Of a DNA stretch of 64,000 nucleotides, positions 43,403 through 50,995 are shown one piece after another (position 1 is the stretch's first letter; each line of letters begins with the position of its first letter). Source of the stretch: JALZKA01 sp963754045. GTDB lineage: Bacteria > Actinomycetota > Thermoleophilia > Solirubrobacterales > 70-9. The stretch is from the NCBI GenBank assembly GCA_963754045.1, contig CAVWEN010000002.1, forward strand, positions 1 through 64,000. Reading direction: 5' to 3'. The notes beneath the pieces were generated by a model. The model saw only the letters and a list, made by a program, of their open reading frames with translations, did no database searches and was not told the origin of the DNA. The translations under genes and the position numbers were made by a program.

Positions 43403-45508
43403 TCATCGCTCCGCGTTCAGCTCCGCAACAGCGCCGACCACGTCGCCCTCCTTGTAGAAGTCGATTGCGATCAGATTCGCGATCAGGCCACGCTGGCTCT
43501 CACACCGGTGGATCCGGGACAGCAGAGCGGGGCGCGTATTGACGATTGCGGCACTCTTCGGGCGCGGGGCCGGCGAGGTGTCGATCCAGTGGTTGACGAG
43601 AAACACGCCTGCGCTCACACGACCCCGGTTCGGCTCGCAGCTCGCGGGGAGCTTGGCCGGGTCGGTGAGCTGTGACGGCTCGCTGAACGAGTACGGCGTC
43701 TCCTGCACGAGCGACTTGTAAGCCGGGTGGTACCACGGGATCTCTTCGCCCCCGGCGTCGTTTTCGGCCATCATCACGACGTTCCCGCCTGAGTCGAGGA
43801 TCTCTTGCATCGTCGGCCACGGGTCCCCCACCGGCCCCTCGTAGACGTGGGCGTCCAGCCCGGTGCGCTCGGCGGCGCCCGCGATCTCGTGAGGCAGGAC
43901 GTAGTCCTCGATCACGACGGTGATCACCTCGTCGGGATTGGCGCTCACGAACTTCGTGATCTCCTCGAATCCTCGATCGAGCGAGATGGCTCCGAGCTCG
44001 CAGAAGCGGTGGCACAAATAGACGCCCGGCTCACCCACCTCGGGAGAGCCGACGATGCGGTCGCGTACGCGCAATGCAGCGTCGAGTGCGCTGATGCCCA
44101 GCGCGTCCTCGTAGGTCGCGCGCTCACCGCGGTCGAGGCCGGATAGATCCGTCTTGATCGTCCCGTCCTTGGTCTCCACGCCGTAGTGAGCGTCGATCAG
44201 GAGGCCCCGAACGCCGGCGCGCAACTGGTCGGCGATCCCGCGTTCCTGTTGGGCGAAGAGCCAGTTGGGGTACGACGCCGCAGACATCGAGTTGTGGGTT
44301 GCCGCGATCGCGACGTCGTCGTAGGGCCGATCGCAGATGTCCCGCGAGCCGTTGCAGCCGACGGTCTCCAGCGCGAGCGAGTCCTGGGAGATGCCTCCAG
44401 CCCCGATGAACACCGCCCCCGCGCCGAGGATCGCCAAACCGGAGAACCCCGCTGCCACGAGAGTTCGCCGCCCGCCTGTCTGCCCGGTCGCGACGCTCGG
44501 GCGCGTTGTCAGAACCATCAGCTCGCCGACCCCCAGATAGGCGACCGCGAGCCCCGTGATCGTCGCGAGGATGGAGACGAACGCCGTCGTGTTCAGGATG
44601 ATCATCACCCCGACCGCCACCAGCGCAACGGCTCGGCCGACGCGAGCCCCTGTGTGTTCCGGAGGCCGCACAACGAACTCCCACGCCCTGCGCCCGCGGG
44701 CTTCGAGATCCACAGGGCTGAGCAATGACGAGGCCGCCGCCGCGATCACGGCGCCACAGGCCGCGAACAGCAGGAACCCGGTACCCAGGTCGCCCAGGAA
44801 CGCGTTCCACACCCCGGACGCGGCGTCGCGCCCGGCCTGGTCGTCGATCGAGCTGAGCAGGAGCGCCTCGCCAGCACGCATCCCGACCACGCCCAGAACC
44901 GCGGCGATCATCATCGACACCCCGAGCGCGAGCAGAGAGACGCGACGGTCGCTCGCCACTGCCACGGCGAGCCCGACCGCCAGGATTGCCACTCCGAGCA
45001 GCGACCACGGAACCCACGAGGCGGCGTCGGCGACCTGAAGCAGAGACGCCGCCCAGTCGGGCACATCACCGTCGACGATCTGGACGTCGGCCGCGCCCGG
45101 GACCCGCGCCGCGAGCTTTGGGTCGAACGCCTGCAGTGCGCCGCTAACGGTGGCGCCGATGTCGACAAGCGTGAGCGTGAGCGTGTTTCGGTCGAAGTCG
45201 AAGAAGGCCCTGTGCAGGTCACGGACTCCAGCGCGGAACACGCCCTGAAATGCACCCCCGCGCACCACAGACGACGTGACCCCTTCCAGCGCCGGGCGAA
45301 CAGCGATCAGGTCTGGCTCCGCGCCGACCAGCTCATTCGCGACACGAATACCGACCTCGTCGGCGACCGCCCGGTCCTCCAGGGCCGCGCTGGCCCGATT
45401 CGCAAACTGGTCTGGGTTGAAGAGTGCCCGCGACGCATAGGCACTCGCGAGGGACGCGAGAAGCGCGACCGCACCGAAAACGGCCAAGACGCGAGGAAGC
45501 GACTTCAC
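43403..45508 (-). CDS. membrane protein with PI-PLC-X-like (TIM-barrel) domain
   Basis: 701 aa. The N-terminus has one hydrophobic anchor, then an extracytoplasmic region (about 30-165), a membrane block of about six segments (165-380, for example VPWSLLGVAILAVGLAVAVA and FLLFAACGAVIAAAASSLL) and a C-terminal domain (about 395-700). That domain has AATHNSMSAASYPNWLFAQQ, GIADQLRAGVRGLLIDAHYG, VVIEDYV and FLVNHWIDT, the pattern of PLC-like phosphodiesterases including the catalytic histidine. The substrate is unknown. Palindrome copy D lies just upstream of the start. Confidence 0.8.
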   Translation of the reverse strand: MKSLPRVLAVFGAVALLASLASAYASRALFNPDQFANRASAALEDRAVADEVGIRVANELVGAEPDLIAVRPALEGVTSSVVRGGAFQGVFRAGVRDLHRAFFDFDRNTLTLTLVDIGATVSGALQAFDPKLAARVPGAADVQIVDGDVPDWAASLLQVADAASWVPWSLLGVAILAVGLAVAVASDRRVSLLALGVSMMIAAVLGVVGMRAGEALLLSSIDDQAGRDAASGVWNAFLGDLGTGFLLFAACGAVIAAAASSLLSPVDLEARGRRAWEFVVRPPEHTGARVGRAVALVAVGVMIILNTTAFVSILATITGLAVAYLGVGELMVLTTRPSVATGQTGGRRTLVAAGFSGLAILGAGAVFIGAGGISQDSLALETVGCNGSRDICDRPYDDVAIAATHNSMSAASYPNWLFAQQERGIADQLRAGVRGLLIDAHYGVETKDGTIKTDLSGLDRGERATYEDALGISALDAALRVRDRIVGSPEVGEPGVYLCHRFCELGAISLDRGFEEITKFVSANPDEVITVVIEDYVLPHEIAGAAERTGLDAHVYEGPVGDPWPTMQEILDSGGNVVMMAENDAGGEEIPWYHPAYKSLVQETPYSFSEPSQLTDPAKLPASCEPNRGRVSAGVFLVNHWIDTSPAPRPKSAAIVNTRPALLSRIHRCESQRGLIANLIAIDFYKEGDVVGAVAELNAER

Positions 45509-45535
45509 CGGGCGAGACTAAACGCCACGACCACC

Positions 45536-45579
45536 GAACGTCACTCTATGAGCACTGGGCGGGGTACGGAATGACGTTC
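45536..45579 (+). repeat. 44-nt palindromic element, copy D
   Basis: GAACGTCA (45536-45543) pairs with TGACGTTC (45572-45579), plus CC/GG outside. The next pair is C/A (G-U on the minus-strand RNA). Base by base it aligns with copy E at the same length, differing mainly in the loop. It lies 3 bases from the stop of the PHP gene and 27 upstream of the PLC-like start. Confidence 0.85.
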
Positions 45580-45582
45580 GGG

Positions 45583-46401
45583 CTACGGTTTCGGCGGCAC
45601 TTGGGGCTCGCCGAGACCGTAGGTGTCGTAGGCGCCCCAGCGGCTGAAGGTCTTATGGGTGGGGCCGTGGAAATCGGACGAGGCGGTTGGAACCAGGCCG
45701 AACTCCTCGCAGAGCTCGAGGCAGTGCTTGGTCTGCTCGGGGGTGTGGGGCGGGTAGAAGGTCTCGATTCCGTCGAGCCCGACGTCACGGGCGAGGCTCT
45801 CCACGAGGTCGCGCACCTGGACGGGGTCCTTGACGTCCCAGTAGGGGTGAGCGACGACGGCTGCGCCGCCGGCGTCGTGGATCAGCTCGACCGCCTGTTC
45901 GGCGGTCGGCCACTGACGGGAGACGAACGCCTTGGCGCCTGGCACGAGGTACTCCTCGAAGAACGGGCCGAGGTCGGGCCCCGCGCCCGCGGCCCGGGCA
46001 ATGTGCGGACGGCCGATCGCGTCGGCTGCGCCGGCCTTTTCGACGGCGGCCTCGAAGGTCACTTCGAGGCCGTGCTCGTTCAGCTTGCCGATGATCGCCT
46101 TGGCACGGTCGACGCGCTCCTGCTGAGCACGGTCGCAGGCGGGCTGGATGCGCTCGGTGTCCACCCAGTAGCCGCAGACGTGGAGGTCCTCCGAGTAGCG
46201 ATGCACGCACGACATCTCAACCGCAGGGACGTTCTCGATGCCGAGCTCGGACGCGGTGGCATTTGCCTCGGCGACCCCGGCAACGCCGTCGTGATCGGTG
46301 AGAGCCATGACGGTGACGCCGGCCTCGGCAGCCGCGCGAACCACGCCCGCGGGCTCGAGTTGGCCGTCGGATACCACCGAGTGGCTCTGCAGGTCGATCA
46401 C
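45583..46401 (-). CDS. PHP domain metal-dependent phosphoesterase
   Basis: 272 aa. IDLQSHSVVSDGQLEPAGVV and MALTDHDGVAGVAEA are PHP motifs I and II; VPAVEMSC, VAHPYWDV and TASSDFHGPTH supply the remaining metal ligands. It resembles the TrpH/YciV group (3',5'-nucleoside bisphosphate phosphatase and RNA 5'-exonuclease). The 272 aa are close to the family's usual size. The stop lies next to palindrome copy D. Divergent from the Rrf2 gene. Confidence 0.9.
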   Translation of the reverse strand: MIDLQSHSVVSDGQLEPAGVVRAAAEAGVTVMALTDHDGVAGVAEANATASELGIENVPAVEMSCVHRYSEDLHVCGYWVDTERIQPACDRAQQERVDRAKAIIGKLNEHGLEVTFEAAVEKAGAADAIGRPHIARAAGAGPDLGPFFEEYLVPGAKAFVSRQWPTAEQAVELIHDAGGAAVVAHPYWDVKDPVQVRDLVESLARDVGLDGIETFYPPHTPEQTKHCLELCEEFGLVPTASSDFHGPTHKTFSRWGAYDTYGLGEPQVPPKP

Positions 46402-46475
46402 GCCCGGGAGCCTACCTGGCGATTCCAGTTTCTTGACCTCGGCTGCGACAATGGACCGGTGCGGAGGATCGGACC

Positions 46476-46934
46476 GTGAGAATCAGCGCAAAGGCCGACT
46501 ACGCGGTTCGCGCCGCCCTGGAGATGACCCAGGCGACCGAGGACGCGCCGATCAAGGGCACCAGGCTCGCCGAGGCTCAGGGGATCCCACTGCAGTTCCT
46601 CGAGCACATCCTGTTGGAGATGAAGCACGCCCGCCTGGTGCGCGCCCGCCGTGGGGCCCGTGGCGGCTACTGGCTCGCCCGTCCGCCGGACGAGATCACC
46701 GTCGCCGACGTGATCCGCGCAGTCGAAGGCCCGCTGGCGAACATCCACGAGGCGGCGCCGGAGGACCTCCACTATGCGGGTGCGGCCGAGAAGCTGCGCG
46801 ACGTCTGGGTGGCCGTGCGCTACAACCTCCGCGCCGTGCTCGAGAGCGTCACCCTCGATCAACTCGCAAAGGGAAGCCTGCCCTGGCGGATCGACGCGAT
46901 GCTGAACAACGCCGAGGCCTGGCACAAGCGCTAG
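46476..46934 (+). CDS. Rrf2 family transcriptional regulator
   Basis: 152 aa from GTG 46476. MRISAKADYAVRAALEMTQA with the winged helix GTRLAEAQGIPLQFLEHIL and wing RARRGARGGYWLARPP are diagnostic, followed by ITVADVIRAVEGPLANIH. The protein has no cysteine at all, so it cannot bind the iron-sulfur cluster of IscR or NsrR and is more like CymR/CysR-type sulfur regulators. It is placed 4 kb from the sulfate operon and directly ahead of a TauE-type exporter, which supports a role in sulfur control. Confidence 0.9.
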   Translation: MRISAKADYAVRAALEMTQATEDAPIKGTRLAEAQGIPLQFLEHILLEMKHARLVRARRGARGGYWLARPPDEITVADVIRAVEGPLANIHEAAPEDLHYAGAAEKLRDVWVAVRYNLRAVLESVTLDQLAKGSLPWRIDAMLNNAEAWHKR

Positions 46935-46980
46935 TCCCGTGATTTCTGCAAGGGGTTCGCTACCATTTCGCGATCTCTCC

Positions 46981-46995
46981 TGACCTTGTCGGTCA
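46981..46995. promoter_or_regulatory. inverted repeat upstream of TauE gene
   Basis: TGACC and GGTCA arms separated by TTGTC lie in the 73-bp gap between the Rrf2 gene and the exporter. It could be an operator for the preceding regulator or a small hairpin. There is no T-run. Confidence 0.35.
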
Positions 46996-47007
46996 ACAAA
47001 GACTCCA

Positions 47008-47916
47008 ATGGATCCTGCAATCGTCATATTCGGCTTCGGAATTGGCCTGCTTGTCGGCATGACTGGCATGGGCGGCGCGTCCCTGATGACGCCGCTGCTG
47101 ATCCTCGTCTTCGGCATCTCCCCGGTGACGGCGATCGGAACGGACATCTTCTACGCCGCGATCACCAAGACGGTCGGCGGCTGGAAACACCTGAAGCTCC
47201 GCACCGTGCACCGCGGGATCGCGTTCTGGATGGCCGTGGGAAGCGTTCCCTCGGCGATCGCGGGCGTCTGGGTAATCGAGTTGCTCCAGGACCAATACGG
47301 CGAGGATTTGGACAAGCTCGTGCTCGGCATGCTCGGCGGAGCCCTGCTCGTGGTCGGAGTGGCAACGCTCCTGCGCTCGATCTTTTTCAAGGACGTCATC
47401 ACCGAACGCTCGTCGATGCACCTGTACCGGCGCCACATCTACGCGGCGATCCTCACCGGCATCACCTGCGGGTTTGTGATCGGCCTTACCTCGGCGGGCA
47501 GCGGCACCCTGATCGCGATCGCGCTGATCGCCATCTTCCAGCTCACGCCCCAGCGGGTGGTGGGCACGGACATCTTTCACGCTGCTGTACTCCTCTGGGC
47601 GGCGGGCGCGGCCCACTTCGTCGGGGGCAACATCGACTTCGGGCTCGCCGGCAACATTCTCATCGGCTCGATCCCAGGCGTGATCATCGGAGCGAACCTT
47701 TCGGTCAAGGCGCCGCAAGGCTTCCTCCGGATCGCCCTCGGCGTGGTGCTGATCGCTTCGGGAACCACGCTCGTGGCCAAGGAGGGCGACCCCAGCGTCG
47801 TGATCCCTGCGGTCGGCATCGCGGCCGTCATGATGATCGCCCTGTTTGGGGCACAGGTCGTGGCCCATCGCAGGGGGAGCGAGAACGAGGACTCCCCGGC
47901 GAACGCGCCCCCGTAG
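47008..47916 (+). CDS. TauE/SafE family sulfite/organosulfonate exporter-like membrane protein
   Basis: 302 aa with about eight hydrophobic segments. The repeated signature is seen in IGLLVGMTGMGGASLMTPLL and the matching IGLTSAGSGTLIAIALIAIF, each followed by GTDIF motifs (AIGTDIFYAAITKTVGGW and VGTDIFHAAVLL). These carriers export sulfite, sulfoacetate or related anions, or import them in some members. The adjacent Rrf2 gene and nearby sulfate operon suggest sulfite efflux. Confidence 0.9.
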   Translation: MDPAIVIFGFGIGLLVGMTGMGGASLMTPLLILVFGISPVTAIGTDIFYAAITKTVGGWKHLKLRTVHRGIAFWMAVGSVPSAIAGVWVIELLQDQYGEDLDKLVLGMLGGALLVVGVATLLRSIFFKDVITERSSMHLYRRHIYAAILTGITCGFVIGLTSAGSGTLIAIALIAIFQLTPQRVVGTDIFHAAVLLWAAGAAHFVGGNIDFGLAGNILIGSIPGVIIGANLSVKAPQGFLRIALGVVLIASGTTLVAKEGDPSVVIPAVGIAAVMMIALFGAQVVAHRRGSENEDSPANAPP

Positions 47917-47919
47917 ACA

Positions 47920-47943
47920 AACCCGTTACCACTTGGGTTGTTT
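47920..47943 (+). terminator. weak terminator-like hairpin after the TauE gene
   Basis: AACCC and GGGTT arms around a 10-base loop, followed by GTTT, just after the stop. The stem is short and the T-run interrupted, so it is a tentative factor-independent terminator. Confidence 0.35.
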
Positions 47944-47985
47944 CGCTTTCGCGACAGAGTCGTTCACTCAACTACTCTGCGGCGA

Positions 47986-49275
47986 ATGGACTTTGAACTC
48001 AGCGCCCGCGTCGCCGAACTCAGCGCCCGCGTCAGGGCCTTCATCGACGAAGAGGTGCTGCCCGTCGAACTCGAGGCGATGCGCGCGCTCGACGACGAGG
48101 TGCGCCCCGGCGCCGGCGTCGCCTACCCGGTGATTATCCGCGAGCTCCGCGCGAAGGCGCTCGAGGCAGGGCTCTGGAACCTCTTCCTCCCCGACGACCG
48201 CTTCGGCCCGGGCCTGACCAACCTCGAGTACGGGGTGCTGTGCGAGGAGATGGGGCGTTCCCCGGCGATCGCGCCGATGGCGTTCAACTGTGCGGCTCCC
48301 GACACGGGGAACATGGAGATCCTCGCGGAGCACGGGACCAGCGAGCAGCAGGAGCGCTGGCTCCAGCCGCTCCTCGACGGCGAGACCCGGTCGTGCTTTT
48401 CGATGACCGAGCCCGAGGTGTCGGGTTCGGACCCCACGACACTACAGACCCTCGCGGAGTTGGACGGCGACGAGTGGGTGATCAACGGGCACAAGTGGTT
48501 CACCTCCGGCGCGGTCGGCGCTGCGCTGGCCATCGCCATGGTGGTGACCGACCCCGACGCGCACCCCTACGCGCGCGCTTCGATGATCATCGTGCCGACC
48601 GACAACTCCGGCTTCGACCTGGTCCGGCCGGTTTCGGTGATGGGCCACGACGGGGGGCCGGGGCACTGCGAGATCCGCTACACGGACTGCCGCGTTCCGG
48701 CCACCAACCTGCTCGGTCCGCGCCAGGCCGGCTTCGTGATTGCCCAGGACCGCCTCGGACCCGGCCGTATCCACCACTGCATGCGGGCGATCGGATCGGC
48801 CGAACGGGGGATCGAGATGATGTGCCGTCGCGCGAACGAGCGCGAGGCCTTCGGCTCGAAGCTCGCCGACAAGCAGTTCATCCAGGACTTCGTCGCGAAA
48901 TCGCGCATGGAGATCGAACAGGCCCGGCTGCTGACGATGAAGGCGGCGTGGCGCATGGACACCGAGGGCAAGAAGGCCGCCCGCCGCGAGATCTCGATGA
49001 TCAAGGTCGTCGCCGCCAACGTCGTGATGGACGTGCTCGACCGGTCGATCCAGGTGCACGGTTCGCTCGGCATGTCCGACGACACGCCGCTGGCCGCGAT
49101 GTGGCGCTACAGCCGCATGCTGCGAATCGCCGACGGGCCCGACGAGGTCCACAAGATGGTCGTTGCGCGCCGCGAGCTCAACCACTGGGCCAAGGCCGCC
49201 GAGGCCGAGGCCGGCTCGAACGGTGCCGCTCCCGAAACCGCACCCACTGGCACGAGCGCTCCGAACGCCGCGTAG
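47986..49275 (+). CDS. acyl-CoA dehydrogenase of the ACAD10/11 type
   Basis: 429 aa from ATG 47986. CFSMTEPEVSGSDPTTLQT is the flavin-side motif, and the C-terminal RIADGPDEVHKMVVARREL is typical of the ACAD10/ACAD11/FadE subgroup, where the YEGT glutamate is replaced. In that subgroup human ACAD11 and bacterial LvaC act on 4-phosphorylated 4-hydroxyacyl-CoA. A kinase-like gene and a HAD gene, the other two ACAD10 domains, follow directly, which supports such a role. The C-terminal 25 residues are a disordered Ala/Gly/Pro tail. Confidence 0.92.
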   Translation: MDFELSARVAELSARVRAFIDEEVLPVELEAMRALDDEVRPGAGVAYPVIIRELRAKALEAGLWNLFLPDDRFGPGLTNLEYGVLCEEMGRSPAIAPMAFNCAAPDTGNMEILAEHGTSEQQERWLQPLLDGETRSCFSMTEPEVSGSDPTTLQTLAELDGDEWVINGHKWFTSGAVGAALAIAMVVTDPDAHPYARASMIIVPTDNSGFDLVRPVSVMGHDGGPGHCEIRYTDCRVPATNLLGPRQAGFVIAQDRLGPGRIHHCMRAIGSAERGIEMMCRRANEREAFGSKLADKQFIQDFVAKSRMEIEQARLLTMKAAWRMDTEGKKAARREISMIKVVAANVVMDVLDRSIQVHGSLGMSDDTPLAAMWRYSRMLRIADGPDEVHKMVVARRELNHWAKAAEAEAGSNGAAPETAPTGTSAPNAA

Positions 49276-49314
49276 CCCCGCATGGGGCCCGCCGTGTCGC
49301 CGCCGCCGGTGGCG

Positions 49315-50352
49315 TTAGCCGAGGCGCTTCTCGGCCTCGTCGGCGGCCCCGGCGAGACCGTCAACGATCCGAGCGAACTGCTGGAACGCCTCCTCGGACT
49401 GCCCGTACTGGCCAGCCTTGTAGCGAGCGAAGACGCCCTCAAGGATGATCGCGAGCTTCCAGTAGCCAAGCGCAACGTAGAAATCGATCTCGGAGAGATC
49501 CCTGCCTGAAAGCTCGGCGTAGCGCTTGCGCGCGACCTCGCGTGACGGGAACCCCGGAGCCATCGTGGCGGGCTCGAGCGGGATCACGCCGTCGCCCTCC
49601 TCGGCCCAGTAGACGAGCAGCAACCCGACATCGGCCAGGGGATCGCCCAGCGTGCACAGCTCCCAGTCAACAACGGCGGCGACCCCGTCGGCCTCCGGAG
49701 TAAGGATCATGTTGTCGAGCCGGTAGTCGCCGTGGACGATCGTCGCAAGTCCCTGCTCGGGGATACGGGCGGCGAGCCGGTCGTGCACCTCGTCCACGAG
49801 TGGCAGCTCGCGCGTCTTCGACTTCTCCCACTGCCCGGACCAGCGGTGCAGGGTGCGGGCCACGTAATCGTCGCGCTTGGCGAAGTCTCCGAGGCCGATC
49901 GCGTCCGGATCCACCGAGTGGATCGCGACCAGGGTGTCGACGACCCGCTCTCCGATTGCGCGGCGCGTCGCCTCGTCGTAGGGATCCGCGTCGGCCCTGC
50001 CGCGTAGAACCGGGCCCTCGACGAAGTCCATGACGTAGAACGGTGCGTCGATGACCGAATCGTCTTCACAGTGTCCAGCGATCGACGGCACCGGAACCGG
50101 AGTGGCCGCAAGCGCGGAGACGACGCGATGCTCACGCCCCATGTCGTGGGCGGAACCCAGGCGTTCCCCGAGCGGCGGGCGCCGAAGCGCCCATCGGGTG
50201 CCGGCGGAGTCAGTCACCCCGAAGGTGAGATTGGAGCGTCCACCGGAGATGCGCTCGAACGAAAGCGGCGGCTTCGCGCCCTCCACATTCGCCTCAAACC
50301 AGGCCTCGATGCGGCCGGCATCAATTCCCTCGATAGCCTCCTCGGAACTCAT
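49315..50352 (-). CDS. APH-fold phosphotransferase, ACAD10/11 kinase-domain type
   Basis: 345 aa. ISGGRSNLTFGVTDSAGTRW is the glycine-rich loop, VHGDYRLDNMIL carries the catalytic aspartate, and VVDWELCTLGDPLADVGLLL the metal-binding aspartate; these segments are characteristic of the kinase domain of human ACAD10/11 and bacterial LvaA. The likely reaction is ATP-dependent phosphorylation of a 4-hydroxyacyl-CoA. It is convergent with the dehydrogenase gene and shares start-codon bases with the divergent HAD gene; a downstream GTG start cannot be excluded. Confidence 0.9.
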   Translation of the reverse strand: MSSEEAIEGIDAGRIEAWFEANVEGAKPPLSFERISGGRSNLTFGVTDSAGTRWALRRPPLGERLGSAHDMGREHRVVSALAATPVPVPSIAGHCEDDSVIDAPFYVMDFVEGPVLRGRADADPYDEATRRAIGERVVDTLVAIHSVDPDAIGLGDFAKRDDYVARTLHRWSGQWEKSKTRELPLVDEVHDRLAARIPEQGLATIVHGDYRLDNMILTPEADGVAAVVDWELCTLGDPLADVGLLLVYWAEEGDGVIPLEPATMAPGFPSREVARKRYAELSGRDLSEIDFYVALGYWKLAIILEGVFARYKAGQYGQSEEAFQQFARIVDGLAGAADEAEKRLG

Positions 50353-50995
50353 GGCGGCGAACTCTAACCGCGCGCTCGTCGTTGACTTCGGTGGGGTGCT
50401 CACGACCAGCATCTGGCCCGCGTTCGCTCAGTTTTGTGAGGGCGAGGGCCTCGAGTCCGACGCCGTGCTCGAACTATTTCGGAGCGACACCGAGGCGCTG
50501 GTGCTGCTCCGCGGGTTGGAGACCGGGAAGCTAGACGAGGCGGCCTTCGAGCCGCGCTTTGCCGAGCTGCTGGGAGTCGCCGAGCACGAAGGGTTGATCA
50601 CGCGCCTGTTCGCGGGCCTGCGCCCTGACGAAGCGATGATTGCGGCCGTCCGGGCAGCCTCGGACGCCGGCCTGAAAACCGGGCTGATCACCAATTCCTG
50701 GGGGCTTGGCATCTACGACCGGGCGCCGATGGACCTCTTCGACTCTACGGTGATCTCGGGCGACGTGGGGATGCACAAGCCGAGCCCTGAGATCTACCTT
50801 CTGGCGTGCGCCCAACTCGGGATCGAGGCACCCGAGTGCGTGTTCGTGGACGATCTGCGCGAGAACGTCGCCGGCGCAGAGGCCGTCGGGATGACCGGGG
50901 TGCTGCATCGGAGCGCGGCCGAGACGGTTCCTGCCCTCGAGAGTCTGCTGGGAGTCCCGCTCAGCCCGAGCAGCGTCTCGAACGGGACCCGCTGA
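50351..50995 (+). CDS. HAD family hydrolase, ACAD10/epoxide-hydrolase N-domain type
   Basis: 214 aa. VVDFGGVLTTSIWPAFAQFC is motif I (here DFGGV, a variant also seen in the N-terminal domains of ACAD10 and soluble epoxide hydrolase), GLITNSWGLGIYD motif II, and GMHKPSPEIYLLA with VFVDDLRENVAGAEAVGM motifs III and IV. The first nucleophilic aspartate is present; the second aspartate of the usual DxD is Gly, which is also usual in this subgroup. It may dephosphorylate the product or by-product of the neighbouring kinase. Confidence 0.88.
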   Translation: MAANSNRALVVDFGGVLTTSIWPAFAQFCEGEGLESDAVLELFRSDTEALVLLRGLETGKLDEAAFEPRFAELLGVAEHEGLITRLFAGLRPDEAMIAAVRAASDAGLKTGLITNSWGLGIYDRAPMDLFDSTVISGDVGMHKPSPEIYLLACAQLGIEAPECVFVDDLRENVAGAEAVGMTGVLHRSAAETVPALESLLGVPLSPSSVSNGTR

